A DNA stretch of 64,000 bases. Origin: Zygnema cylindricum (taxonomy: Eukaryota > Streptophyta > Zygnematophyceae > Zygnematales > Zygnemataceae). The position numbers were made by a program, and so were the translations under genes. Location: the NCBI GenBank assembly GCA_037447655.1, contig JBBHKE010002427.1, forward strand, positions 1 through 64,000. Direction: 5' to 3'. Positions 1 through 9,786 of this stretch are shown here, in pieces. The notes beneath the pieces are model-generated. The model had not been told where the DNA came from. It saw only the letters and a list, made by a program, of their open reading frames with translations, and ran no database searches. Every line of letters starts with the position of its first letter. Position 1 is the first letter of the stretch.

Positions 1-258
1 AGGAAAATTCTCGAGATATTTCGCAACAGAGAATAGCCACGTGTCCAGGTTCTTGTGTCTTGCGGGGTCGAACTCATCGGGAAGTCGTAATTTGGGTCTC
101 TTGGATTCCCTCTCTATGCCTCCATTAGGTCGCTCACCAATACGTGATTCCAAAGTTGCGACGGTGTTGCTCAACTGCTCGTTCTGTAATCTCACGCTTT
201 CTAACTCCTTGAGAACAAGCGCTAACATTTCTGTAGTGGATACGCCGTGTTCGTCCAT
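1..258 (-). CDS. Ty3/gypsy gag, N-terminal part, runs off the window
   Basis: Read on the minus strand from an ATG at 258, 86 codons stay open to the window edge. The start is chosen because it is the first ATG after the primer-binding site and LTR that follow at 281-787. The product starts with a short acidic stretch, then a likely coiled coil of about 35 residues (leucine-rich, LKELESVRLQNEQLSN region), then the block KLRLPDEFDPARH followed by LDTWLFSVAKYL, which is the start of a retrotransposon capsid (gag) domain. It would form the capsid of a Ty3/gypsy particle. The rest of the element lies left of the window. No stop is seen in this part, so it may be a fairly young copy. Family call rests on the capsid-like block and the adjacent LTR and PBS. 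Confidence 0.72.
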   Translation of the reverse strand, partial: MDEHGVSTTEMLALVLKELESVRLQNEQLSNTVATLESRIGERPNGGIERESKRPKLRLPDEFDPARHKNLDTWLFSVAKYLENFP

Positions 259-280
259 GCTGTCAAGTCACGGGGAATTC

Positions 281-291
281 CTCCGATACCA
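281..291 (-). other. Primer-binding site of the left gypsy element
   Basis: On the minus strand the sequence TGGTATCGGAG starts two bases after the LTR end. It matches the complement of the 3' end of plant initiator tRNA-Met (TGGTATCAGAG) with one difference. Its place between LTR and gag ATG is as expected for a 5' end. Confidence 0.7.
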
Positions 292-292
292 G

Positions 293-787
293 TGTAAAAG
301 GGACAAGGATTATAGGCAACTCAATACACCACAATGCACAACGGAAAGCTTCGAGGATCCTCCCGTAGCAACAGCAAGTGCACGCAGCAGTGTCAGACAA
401 GATGGCGCTTTATTACTCAGGAGAGGATTACAAGATTCAGCGCTCACTGCGAGGGTCTACTCAAAGAGTCTATCTCGTACAACGTCTGTCTTACTATTTA
501 AACTAACTACGTGCTAGTCAACCCAATACTGTACAAATGTACACGTGGACCTTCGCGGTCAACCGAGATCTATCCACACTATTCTTCTAGAACTATACGG
601 TAAAATCTACATTCTGCTGCTTTGCTATACTGCTACGCTGCGTTGCTATGCTGCGCTACGTTATTCTACTAAGTAGCTATGTTGTTATGTTGCGCTAATC
701 TGGAATCGCAGCTGCGCTGCTTTGCAACCGCAACTATATCAGCCTACTTTCTAGCCACTAAGTACTCAACCCTATAACCCTGTTACA
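293..787 (-). repeat. 5' LTR of the left gypsy element
   Basis: The segment is bounded by near-perfect terminal inverted repeats: TGTAAAAGGG at 293 and CCCTGTTACA ending at 787, the usual TG...CA ends when read on the minus strand. A PBS abuts the left side and a copia reading frame resumes abruptly at 788, so the right end is the insertion point in copia 1. The partner LTR and second TSD copy lie outside the window. The part around 600-735 is made of short GCTGCG/GCTACG-type words that recur in other elements here. Confidence 0.65.
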
Positions 788-1560
788 TGTGGCAGAAGAG
801 ATTAGGCCATGTAAATAATGATAGTTTGAAAAAATGGTACTTGCTGGCAAAGTAGATGGTGTATCGATTACAGATCAACCAGTTAAATCGTGTGATGGCT
901 GCGCTTTAGGCAAAATCCACAGACTTCCATTTCCTAAAGAGTCCGAGAATCGGTCAACGAGACTTTTACAACAGGTTCATTCGCATGTTTTTGGTCATGC
1001 GAAGGTACCCTCTACAAGGGGGATGAAATATATGGTCACCTTCACAGATGATTTTTCTAAGTTTAAAAAGGTATACTTCATGAAAGAAAAGAGCAAAGTG
1101 TTTGGTCACTTCAAACACTATTAAGCATGGGTTGAAAAACTCCATAATTCACCCATTTTGGAGCTCAGATTGGACGATGGTGGGGAATATACGTCGAAGG
1201 AATTAAAAACCTTTTTATTTGATGAAGGCATAAGTCATCTTTTGACTGTTCCATATTCACTGGAACAATATGGGGTGTCGGAGAGATTAAATAGAACCCT
1301 CACGGAGAGCTCTAGGTCGATGCTTGCAGCTAAAAATGTGGATACGAAATTCTGGGTTGAGGCTCTAAATTGTGCAGTTTATATTAAGAATAGGATTGGA
1401 TCAAGGTCGGTAGACACTACTCATTATGAGATCTGGACAGGTAAAAAACCAGATGTTAGTCATTTCAAAGTCTTTGGTAGTAAGTGCTTTATCATGATTC
1501 ATCTAATGATCGATGGAAAATGGAACCGAAGGGATTACAGAGAATTTTTTTAGGATATGA
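788..1560 (+). pseudogene. Copia 1 GAG-pre-integrase and integrase core (broken)
   Basis: The segment opens with LWQKRLGHVN, the zinc-binding pre-integrase motif, followed by CDGCALGK (the two cysteines of HHCC). The integrase core follows with YMVTFTDDFSKF, LRLDDGGEYTS and GVSERLNRTL. The second Asp and the Glu of the DDE triad are present, but the first Asp, normally in VHSDV, is His (VHSHV). There is a stop near 1124 and a frame change near 1500. The copy in copia 2 on the other strand is the same family and keeps the Asp. Integrase would join element DNA to the target; this one cannot be active. Confidence 0.85.
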
Positions 1561-2563
1561 TGATCACTCAAAAGGTTATCGAGTCTTTGTATTTGAAAGG
1601 CAAAAAATAGTTGTGGCAAGGAACATAATTGTCAAAGATGAACAAGATTCTATAGATTTATTTAAAATCACAAAGCAGCAAAAGCAGCAAAAAATACATG
1701 AATATGTCATTCTAGATTGCATTCAAAATATTGTCCCGCAAGTACATAATTCGCCGGCAGTAACTCGGGAATCTGAAGTTCTACGCGTACCTCAGCAAGT
1801 TCAGTTCCAACCGGACCAACAACGGACAATGCAACCAAATCGCAACCAGCGCAATCAGTGTAATGCGCAAGATCGGACGATCTCAGCTTCAAAATTTCCA
1901 GGGGGAAGAAGATCCAGCTGTCGCCTACAATCAAGCTCTCACTTTGCCTGCTCTACAGCCTCAAGGGAGCCTCTGACCATTCGGGAGGCCTTCTCATCAC
2001 CGGAGCGAAATCCCTAGATAGAGGCAGCAAACGACGAAATGAAAACGATCATGGAAGCTCAAACATGGGAGCTTATGGACCTTCCTTTGGACCGAAAAGT
2101 GATCGGCGGCAAACGGGTATTCAGTTAAATCTCTATAACACCATTGAACGATATAAGGCCAGACTTGTGGCAAAGTGGTACAATAAAAATCAAGGAATTG
2201 ATTTTGAAGAAACGTTTTCTTCGGTTGTAAGATTTTCGACAGTTTGGATTTTGCTGTCCCTAGCTACTATAAAAGATATGGAAATACATCAAATGGATGT
2301 AAATACAACCTTTTTGCATGGAGAACTAGAGGAGACCATTTACATGCAGCAGCCTAATATGTAAGGAGAGCCAGGAAAAGAGCACTTAGTATGCAAACTG
2401 TTAAAATCTATGTACCGCCTAAAACAGACCCAAAGGCAATGGAATTTGAAGCTTGATAAATTCTTAACTAGCTTAAGATTTCAAAGGATAAGTTCTGATC
2501 ACTCTGTCTACGTTCTAAGGGGTGAGGATGAAATATGTTTATAGCGGTGTAAGTAGATGATTT
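1484..2563 (+). pseudogene. Copia 1 integrase C-terminus and reverse transcriptase, first part (broken)
   Basis: From about 1540 the frame reads FLGYDDHSKGYRVF, the usual copia integrase tail, then a variable linker. The reverse transcriptase begins near 2110 with NTIERYKARLVAK, DFEETFSSVVRF and MEIHQMDVNTTFLHGELEE. It continues through a stop at 2362 to the SDHSVYVL block near 2500 and stops at 2563, where TR-GAG A is inserted just inside the YVDD active-site motif (here V D D with stop codons around it). The second half is at 7390-8367. Confidence 0.85.
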
Positions 2564-3963
2564 TGAAATTCTATAGGCTCCATTGCCACACACAATTTGC
2601 AGATCCAAAGAAGCTAATATAGATAGTGCCGACTCCAAGCTTATATAAACCCAAATGATTGACCCCTTGACAATCAAAAACCCAATACAGCTTCACCTCG
2701 TGAATTAAGACTTTATGTGTGCTCAGTTCCACCACAGAATGTAAAGTTAGAATATGAGTTTTGGATAATATCCCCCACTTTGACTTTCCCTTAGAAATGG
2801 AGCCACCTTGCCAGGCAAACAATCTGACTGTCTACACCCCTTTGTAGCCTAGACTCCCTTGAGTGCGCACCAAAAAGAATCACTGAAAATGGTCAAGTAA
2901 ATTGATAATTATGGCTGGCAAAAGTTTGCCTTTTATACAAGATGCTCTTTGGGAGAGGTGGCTATCTACCAAAAATATTATAAGTCCTAAAACCTACTCA
3001 CAACCCCTCTAGACCAATCAAATTGCAACACACTACATAATGTACATAGAAAGTACGGCACCCGCCGTACTTTACGTACGGAAATATTCGGCACCACTCT
3101 AATTATTCCACGTGGCAAAAAATTCGTCGTCGTTCTGTCCCTTACTTCTCGGCTATCAAATCGGATGATGCCACGTGTCAGATTGACTTGCTGAATTGAT
3201 CTTATTTGACCGTTAAATTTCAACGGTCGTCATTCCGTGTTGACCGTTGAAATTCTCGTCAACATGGAACTAGTTGAAGAACGAACCAATCACATGTTTG
3301 TACCGTACAGCAAGTATAGGTGTCGGAGTACTTTCTGTACGACACCTGTACGACATCACCATAATGTGACATTTGTCACCTTCGGAATTGTCATCTTGTG
3401 TTCCGGAGATCCCGCAATCTTGTATGAACTTGCCACGTGTCATCTGGGGTGGCGGTGCCCAAAAACGCCACGTCGCTCACTCCGGAATTCCGGCTCGCAC
3501 CACCGTCGTTGATTCAAATCGCATATTCTATCCGGACCGTCGAAATGAAATGTCATTCGTTAATTCTGTGCGGTCCGAATTTCGTGCGGTTTAATCCCTT
3601 TCCATGTATAGTTAGTCCCGTAATTTGTTAAATGACACATACCGCAAGGGACAGATTTAAATTGTTAACGTACCCCATGTATTTTAACATTTGTCCTACA
3701 CTATTGGATAAACCTAACGACTAATAAAGGTATGGTAGACGGTAGGTACCAGGATCGTATCCATACTGACAAATACCATTTTGGTAAGTCTACCAATTTC
3801 TAACCCTGTCTCTTTAGAAGGCCTAGGCAGCCATGGTTCTAACTCCCTATCTAGCCTTCAGTGACTACAACAGGTGTGGGGGCATGGAGAGGGGAGTTAG
3901 AGGCACTCTGCCTCTGCCCTTTGCTATTCTTATAAAGACCTAGAATATACATAAATATCAACA
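2564..3963 (-). repeat. TR-GAG A 3' LTR
   Basis: 1400 bp, starts TGAAATTCTATAGG and ends AAATATCAACA on the plus strand; matches 5988-7389 over its whole length with scattered substitutions. It is rich in GTAC words around 3040-3120 and 3300-3360 and holds the tRNA-like segment near 3725-3770. Confidence 0.9.
3725..3772 (+). other. tRNA-like segment inside the TR-GAG A LTR
   Basis: GGATCGTATCC at 3752-3762 resembles the RNA polymerase III B box (GGTTCGANTCC), with GGTAGAC-type D-loop-like sequence just before it. It lies at the same distance from the LTR end and on the same relative strand as better preserved tRNA-like segments in the LTRs at 42.6, 45.2 and 46.6 kb. On its own it would not be called. 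Confidence 0.3.
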
Positions 3964-4022
3964 CTCCCCTTATTTTCTAGTATATTTTCCTTTCGACTCC
4001 CACACACAAATAAACAAACACT

Positions 4023-4055
<33 letters not shown>

Positions 4056-4111
4056 CTTTCATAAATCTTTAAGATTGTACCCTCAAAATTAAAACGGTTC
4101 ATTAGATGAGC

Positions 4112-5257
4112 TCAAATAAATACTCCATCTTGCTGATCACACATCCCACTTTTCATAAATCTGAGCAAAGATTTTATCCACCTCATCTCATTCCCATCCA
4201 CACAAAATCCGATTTCCCTCTTGTAGTTCAAACAGTCATCCCCATCTCCAATCTGCAACACACATCTAGATGTTAACCCTTTTACAAGCACACCTTCATA
4301 AATGGCATCACTCCCATTAGTGATGTCAAATCTATTACCCCCCAAGTTTTCCCAAACAACTGGTGTCTCCACTAAGTTCCTCTTAAGATCAACGTATTCC
4401 GTACTCATATTTTCATCCATGATACTCACCCCATTTTCTGAACTGTCCTCACTCTCTCCCATGGAAATCTTTCCACTATCACTTTCTAATTTTATTCCCA
4501 ATAAATATTTCTCCTCCCTTAAACCTTTTATTAAGTATTCCTCTTCTCCCCTATCCTTTAAAATCCCCTCTAGATTTACTTCTCCCCTTTCATCGGACTC
4601 TGTAAATGTCTCCCTTTCCGACCAGGTTTCTGTTTCCAAAAAATCTATAAAATTATCGTCATTATTTTTATTTTTCCCTTTTTCAACTATGGATCCTCGA
4701 TCTGACTTTCTCATTTCTAAATCATGTTTTCTACACTCCTTCACGTCCTCATCAAGCCTAACTCCCTGAAGTACCTCTTCTCTCTTTACTTCACTTATAC
4801 CTCCAAAAGCACACTGTTGCCTTCGTGGATTTTCTGTATGTTTTTCACTCTTCTCCAGTCTACCAATGTAGGGAAGCTCCAAAATATCTTCATCCTCTTT
4901 CTCCTCTTCGCCTTCTTCCTCCTCACCCACATTCCAACTTCTAAGTTCTTCCAAACAAAGGCATTCCTCCATATAATGACTCGGTTCTCTACAAAAGAAG
5001 CAAACCCCTTTTTTCAATGCTCCCCTTTTTTTTCCTCTCCCTCTCTTTCCACCAAAGTTCCGATAAAGTTTACCTTTGTCTTTATTCCTCTCATCACGCT
5101 TCTGCCAGTCACCATCACTCCTCTCATCACGCTTCTGCTTGTCATCACCATTTTTATCATCACCCTTCCGCCAGTCACCACCAGCTGTTGGTGCATTCAC
5201 CTTCTCACTTCCCCTACAAAGCTCCAAAGTGCTTTCCCTCAGAAGAATCATCCCCAT
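4112..5257 (-). CDS. TR-GAG A gag, C-terminal part with zinc knuckle
   Basis: A 381-codon open frame that continues the gag protein begun at 6013. It starts with a basic, Lys/Arg/Asp-rich region, then a CX2CX4HX4C zinc knuckle (CFFCREPSHYMEEC, bases 4961-5002), as in nucleocapsid, followed by about 270 residues of strongly acidic, Glu/Asp-rich sequence with no pol motif. The acidic tail is much longer than in usual copia gag. A TGA shortly before it separates it from the upstream part in the same frame. It would bind and package element RNA. I recognise only the knuckle; the function of the long tail is unknown. Confidence 0.75.
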   Translation of the reverse strand: MGMILLRESTLELCRGSEKVNAPTAGGDWRKGDDKNGDDKQKRDERSDGDWQKRDERNKDKGKLYRNFGGKRGRGKKRGALKKGVCFFCREPSHYMEECLCLEELRSWNVGEEEEGEEEKEDEDILELPYIGRLEKSEKHTENPRRQQCAFGGISEVKREEVLQGVRLDEDVKECRKHDLEMRKSDRGSIVEKGKNKNNDDNFIDFLETETWSERETFTESDERGEVNLEGILKDRGEEEYLIKGLREEKYLLGIKLESDSGKISMGESEDSSENGVSIMDENMSTEYVDLKRNLVETPVVWENLGGNRFDITNGSDAIYEGVLVKGLTSRCVLQIGDGDDCLNYKREIGFCVDGNEMRWIKSLLRFMKSGMCDQQDGVFI

Positions 5258-5482
5258 GGTAATGCTCCAAGTCCATCAGGAGCCATCCATTTCTTGCATA
5301 CAGTCAATGATATTTTCATACTCATCTGGGAGTTTCATAATTAGTGTGTTAATCTTTCTCTTCTCAGATTCTATATACCCTGCACTAGCAAGCTCAACAT
5401 ATAACGCAACAATATCATTGCAAAACTCTATCATGCTACCGCCTTTATAAACATAGGCCTCTATTTCATGTTTTACTAATTG

Positions 5483-6013
5483 CTACCTCTGTATAGTCTC
5501 ACTCTTATAAATATGAATTAGTGTTTCCCAAATTTCCAAAGATTTGGTTAGTTTTAAAAGAAAAATAGCTATAGACTTAGACACGTATCTAAGTATGAGA
5601 TGTTTTGCTATAGTGTTTTTGTATTCCCATATTTTTTTATCATTTTCTTTAGTTTTTGGTTCAATTATGGTTCGTACAAGTGGAACCCTAGCCGAGAGCC
5701 TAGCTCCCCTCACCATCGGTGTTCCTTTTTCCTTCTCCCCTGTTCCCCCTTCAATGGCAATGATCTTCCTTTCACCTTCCGTTGCATCTAAAATCCGGTT
5801 GATTTTTTGGGAAGTCCTAGATGAATCTTCGTTGTGAGTTCCACCAAAGCCAGGTGGCGGACACCTCACTTGTCCCGAAAAAATCCCCCACAAGTGCTTT
5901 TCGAAAAGCAATCCCTCCATCGTGAACTCCCAATAAGTGAAGTATGTTCCATCAAACATAGGCACCCTAGATGGTGGGTCTATAACCTGAAATTCTATGG
6001 GGTCCATTGCCAC
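5483..6013 (-). CDS. TR-GAG A gag, N-terminal part starting inside the LTR
   Basis: 176 codons from an ATG at 6013, which lies 26 bases inside the 5' LTR. The first codons run across the LTR end and then across the primer-binding site. The product has the copia gag opening (PMFDGTYFTYWEFTMEGLL, then LWGIF) and the KSLEIWETLIHIY block typical of UBN2-type capsid proteins. It ends at a TAG (5480-5482) followed directly by CAA TTA. The same frame then stays open for about 74 codons of gag-like sequence (LPDEYENII) to a TGA TGG just before the second open frame. Start chosen because all related LTRs keep this ATG. Confidence 0.75.
   Translation of the reverse strand: MAMDPIEFQVIDPPSRVPMFDGTYFTYWEFTMEGLLFEKHLWGIFSGQVRCPPPGFGGTHNEDSSRTSQKINRILDATEGERKIIAIEGGTGEKEKGTPMVRGARLSARVPLVRTIIEPKTKENDKKIWEYKNTIAKHLILRYVSKSIAIFLLKLTKSLEIWETLIHIYKSETIQR
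5973..5987 (-). other. TR-GAG A primer-binding site (half-tRNA type)
   Basis: Directly after the 5' LTR end the minus strand reads GGTTATAGACCCACC. This matches the complement of the anticodon arm of plant initiator tRNA-Met (GGTTATGGGCCCACC) except at two positions. Such internal, half-tRNA priming is known for Drosophila copia and yeast Ty5. The site is translated as part of gag. Confidence 0.65.
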
Positions 6014-7389
6014 ACAGAATTCGCAGATCCAAAGAAGCTTATATAGATAGTGCCGACTCCATGTTTATATATACCCAAATGAATGACCCCTTGACAATCA
6101 GAAACCCATTACAGCTTCACCTCGTGAATTAAGACTTTATGTGTGCTCAGTTCCACCACAGAATGCAAAGTTAGAATATTAGTTTTGGATAATATCCCCC
6201 ACTTTGACTTTCCCTTAGAAATGGAGCCACCTTGCCAGGCAAACAATCTGACCGACTACACCCCTATGAAGCCTGGACTTCCTTGAATCCGCACAAAAAA
6301 GAATCACTGAAAATGGTCAAGTAAATTGATAATTATGGCTGGCCAAAGTTTGCCTTTTATACAAGATGCTCTATCGGAGACGTGGCTACCTACCAAAAAT
6401 ATTCAAAGTCCTAAAACGTACTCACAACCCCTCTAGACCAATCAAATTGCAACACACTACATAATGTACATAGAAAGTACGGTAGCCGCTGTTCTTTACT
6501 TACGGAAATATTTGGCACCACTCTAGGTATGCCACGTGGCGAAAAATTTGTCGCCGTTCTGTCCCTTACTTCTCCGCTATCGAATTGGATGATGCCATGT
6601 GTCAGTTTGACTTGCCGAATTGATCTTTGTTGACCGTTAAATTTCAACGGTCGTTATTCATTGTTAACCGTTGAAATTCTCGTCAACATGGAACTAGTTG
6701 AAATACAACCTAATCACATGTTTGTACCGTACAGCAATAATAGGTGTCGGAGTACTTTTTGTACGGCACCTGTACGTAAGTACCATAATGTGATATTTGT
6801 CACCTCTAAAATTGTCATCTTGCGTTTCGGAGATCCCGCAATCTTGTATGAACTTGCCACGTGTCATCTGGGGTGGCGGTGCCCAAAAACGCCACGTCGC
6901 TCACTCTGGAATCCCGGCTCGCACCACCGCCGTTGTTTCAAATCGCATATTCTATCCGGACCGTCGAAATGAAATGTCATTTTGTTAATTCCGTGTCGTC
7001 CGAATTTCATGCGGTGTAATCCCTTTCCATGTATAGTTTGTCCCGTAATTTGTTAAATGACACATATCGCAACGGACACATTTAAATTCTTAACGTACCC
7101 TATGTAGTTTAACGTTGGTCCTACATTATAGGATAAAGCTATCAACTAGTAGAGGTTTGGTAGACACTAGGTACCATTATCGAATCTTGGGCCTGTCAAA
7201 TACCATTTTGGTAAGTCTACCAATTTCTACCCCTGCCTCTTTAGAAGGCCTAGGCAGCCATGGTTCTAACTCCCTGTCTAACTTCAGTGACTACTACAGG
7301 TGTGGGGGCATGGAGAGGGGAGTTAGAGGCAGACTTCCTTTGCCTTTTGCTATTCTTTTAAAGACCTAGAAAATACATAAATATCAACA
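5988..7389 (-). repeat. TR-GAG A 5' LTR
   Basis: 1402 bp, partner of 2564-3963. It carries the gag ATG at 6013 and the degenerate tRNA-like stretch near 7125-7200 (TTATCGAATCTT in place of the B box). The right end AAATATCAACA is followed by the target duplication GATTT. Confidence 0.9.
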
Positions 7390-8367
7390 GATTTAGTGTT
7401 AATCAGCAAATCAATGGCTAAAATTAACAAAATCAAAACTGCATTAAATTCACGGTTCGAAATGAAAGACCTCGGTGAGGCAAAATATATATTGGGTATC
7501 CAGGTAGAGAGGGATAGAAATAAGAGATTAATAATATTGACTCAAAATAAAGTTATTAGAAACCTTTTAGATGAGTATGGAATGCGGGGGGCAAAAGGAT
7601 GTTTAACTTCAATGGAGTTTCGTTAGAAGTTAGAGGGAGAAGAGACTGAACCAGGTGTCATTATAAGTGAGTATTCAGAGTCAAGGGAGGATGATCCTAG
7701 GACACTAATACCTTACAGAAAAATAGTGGGAAGTTTAATATATTTCATGAACTGTACTCGTACGGATATTGCTGCAGCAGTTGGTGTACTGAGCAGGAGT
7801 CTAGAGAATCCGAGAAAGTCTGACCGTGACGCGGCAATGAGAATCTTAAGATATCTAGCAGGAACCAAAGACCTCAAACTCACACTAGGCGGAGGAGAAG
7901 TGAAGCTGCAAACGTAGAGTGATGCAAGCTATGGCGACGTGCCAAGTCGGAAATTAACCACGGGACTCGTTTTATAAATTGGGAATGGGACTTGCTGTTG
8001 GAGCAACAAACTTCAGAAGGTCACGGCACAATCAACGATGGAGTCGGAATATATGGCAGCAAGTTTGGCCCTCAAGGAACTCTTATGGGTAAAATCCATG
8101 TTGCAAGAATTGGGATACATGCAAGTTGGCCCACAAGTGATTTGGTGTGATAACCACACTGCCATTACCATTGCCTCAAACCCAAGTCATCACTTCAAAA
8201 GTAAGCATATAGATGTAAGATTACACATTCAAAGAAAAAAAGTGTTCTCTAGGGTTATTAGACTATGCTATTTGCCAGATGCAATAATGATTGTTGATAT
8301 GCTTACTAAAGCTCTTCCTGCTCCCAAGCTAACGAATTGTAGGGATGCAGTGGGACTGGGTGAATAA
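7390..8367 (+). pseudogene. Copia 1 reverse transcriptase second part and RNase H (broken)
   Basis: Continues the frame broken at 2563. DLVLISKSMAKINKIK follows the active-site Asp pair, then SRFEMKDLGEAKYILGIQVERD. RNase H begins near 7720 with YRKIVGSLIYFMNCTRTDI, then RILRYLAGTKDLKL, DASYGDV, TMESEYMAASLALKELLWV, CDNHTAITIASNP and KHIDVRLHIQRKKV, ending ADAIM-like DMLTKALPAPK. Stops at 7624, 7915 and 7974 break it. RNase H would remove the RNA strand of the replication hybrid. Confidence 0.88.
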
Positions 8368-8570
8368 TTGAGTTGCTGCGCTACAATACTGCCATACTGC
8401 GCTAGTCCAAAATCAAGGTGCAGTGAGACTAGATGACTAGCTGATTTGCTGCACTGCTACGTTGCCATGCTGCGCTACTATGTTGCTATGTTGTGCTAGT
8501 ATGACATCGCAGCAGCGCGGCTCTGGCATTCCAGCTACGCTGATACACTAAATCTAAAGTTTAAGGAGAG
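8368..8570 (+). other. Copia 1 3' untranslated region with GCTGCG words and polypurine tract
   Basis: Non-coding stretch between the RNase H stop and the LTR. Most of it is repeats of words like TGCCATGCTGCGCTA and GACATCGCAGC, which recur in the 3' region and LTRs of TR-GAG B. The end, TTTAAGGAGAG (8560-8570), is a polypurine tract that would prime plus-strand DNA. Confidence 0.6.
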
Positions 8571-9367
8571 TGTTGGGTTTGTTAAACTATAAGTCTCAAA
8601 AAAATAGTGTGATGACCAGAATATGAATCTACAAGGACACGCGTCGTCACTTAAAGCTCATTACAGGTATTTTGGAGTGGCACTTGCATCCACATACACA
8701 TCTCACACATCGGGTGGGACAACTCAGCTGCGATGTTGCAATGCAACTACGATGCAGCAGTGCAGCTGCGTGCAGCAACGCAACTGCGATGCAGTAACAC
8801 AGCTAGGACATAGTCAGAACAATGCAGTTGCGATTAAGGTAAGACAACGCAACTACGATTACATTTAATATGTTCTGTACAGGCAACGCACCTGCGGATA
8901 ATCTAAATGATTCAGACCAATTGCGATAGATACGAATCTAGCTAGCATACTGGTAGTTTAATTGTAGCTCAAAGGTAGCTTGACAGATTAGTATTTGCTT
9001 GGCGGTTTGACGTACCTCTCAGGTACACTGGCAACGTCGGTACAACACAAGTATTAGACTTAGGACTCAGAACACAAAATGTATCCAGACTTCCAAGTAA
9101 TAAAACTACAAAAAGTTTTTGGGAAACTTGTGAGCATTATATCTTGAGTGTTGTCAGGTCAATTGTACTAAAACTTTGGGAGTTGTTAGTGTTTATGCTG
9201 CTATATATTTTGAGAGAGCTTTGTGAAGTTTAGATGCTTGTATAAGATTTGGTGAGCACTTTTAAACAACTGTTTGGTATGATTCTTGATAGCTTCTAAG
9301 AGTGTATCATGTCTACTTGTACTACTAGTGCTGCTCCTCCACCTGCCCCGATGGTTGTAGAACAACA
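8571..9367 (+). repeat. Copia 1 3' LTR
   Basis: 797 bp from TGTTGGGTTTG to GTAGAACAACA. The start follows a polypurine tract and the end abuts the copia 2 reading frame, where GTAGT (minus strand) would be the target site; the second duplication copy is outside the window. The LTR's last 59 bases (from ATG at 9309) encode the first 19 gag residues, closely like the gag start of copia 2 (PPPAPMVVEQQ versus PPPATMVVEQQ). Region 8700-8900 is dense in GCAACTGCGATG-type words. Confidence 0.8.
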
Positions 9368-9786
9368 ACTACCTGTCTGTATGCCTTTGTAGCCATAAAA
9401 TCTTCCTCCCCTGACTCTAAGTTTTCACTAACCATTATGCTTGAGTCTGATTAACTCTCCTCCAGCTTCTGTCTAACTACCATTGGAGTTACTGATCCCT
9501 TCGCATCCTTCATCTCAAATTTTTCAAGCATGTTCCCTATACCTTCTTTCTGGGTAGGCATAATGAATATGTTATTTCTATCCTTTTCAACTTGTATGCC
9601 CAAGATATATTTGGCCTCACCAAGGTATTTCATTTCAGACCTAGAGCTCAAAGCAGCTTTAATACGGTTTATTTTATCTATGGATTTACTTATTAGTAAA
9701 AGATCATCCACATATACAGCGATATAAAGAATCCCATCCTCCCCTTTTAACACATATACTTGTTGTCCGGGGCCTATTTTAACCAT
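9368..9786 (-). pseudogene. Copia 2 reverse transcriptase, YVDD part
   Basis: True copia 2 sequence is 9368-9755; the open frame extends by chance into the LTR of TR-GAG B. It reads VYVLKGEDGILYIAVYVDDL with the intact YVDD active site, then LGEAKYILGIQVEKD, a stop at 9451, and SGEEDFMATKAYRQVV up to the junction at 9368. Removal of TR-GAG B and one ATACT copy joins it to the SSDHS block near 14358. Confidence 0.85.

Larger units (their letters stand above)
2564..7389 (-). mobile_element. TR-GAG A: non-autonomous gag-only LTR retrotransposon
   Basis: A 4.8 kb element with 1.40 kb LTRs (2564-3963 and 5988-7389) around a 2.0 kb interior that encodes only a gag-like protein on the minus strand. 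Target duplication GATTT flanks it. This is the plan of terminal-repeat retrotransposons with a GAG domain (TR-GAG) known in plants: no protease, integrase or polymerase is visible. Read on the minus strand the LTR runs TGTTGATATT...GAATTTCA. A polypurine tract (about 3964-4060, AG-rich on the minus strand) precedes the 3' LTR. The two LTRs differ at many sites, so the insertion is not recent. Confidence 0.85.
788..9367 (+). mobile_element. Copia 1: Ty1/copia element, plus strand, 5' part missing
   Basis: Order of domains is GAG-pre-integrase, integrase, reverse transcriptase, RNase H, polypurine tract, 3' LTR, as in Ty1/copia (Pseudoviridae). The element is cut at 788 by the left gypsy element, so its gag and 5' LTR are outside the window. 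It is interrupted by TR-GAG A at 2564-7389 with target duplication GATTT (2559-2563 and 7390-7394); the frame GTA GAT GAT TTA GTG (V D D L V of reverse transcriptase) is restored if the insert and one duplication are removed. Many stops and frame changes show it is dead. Its 3' LTR ends inside copia 2 at 9367. Confidence 0.85.

Noticed and set aside
4302-5450. Long plus-strand frames (155, 206 and 124 codons)
   Set aside because: Antisense shadows of the acidic gag tail of TR-GAG A, which has the zinc knuckle.
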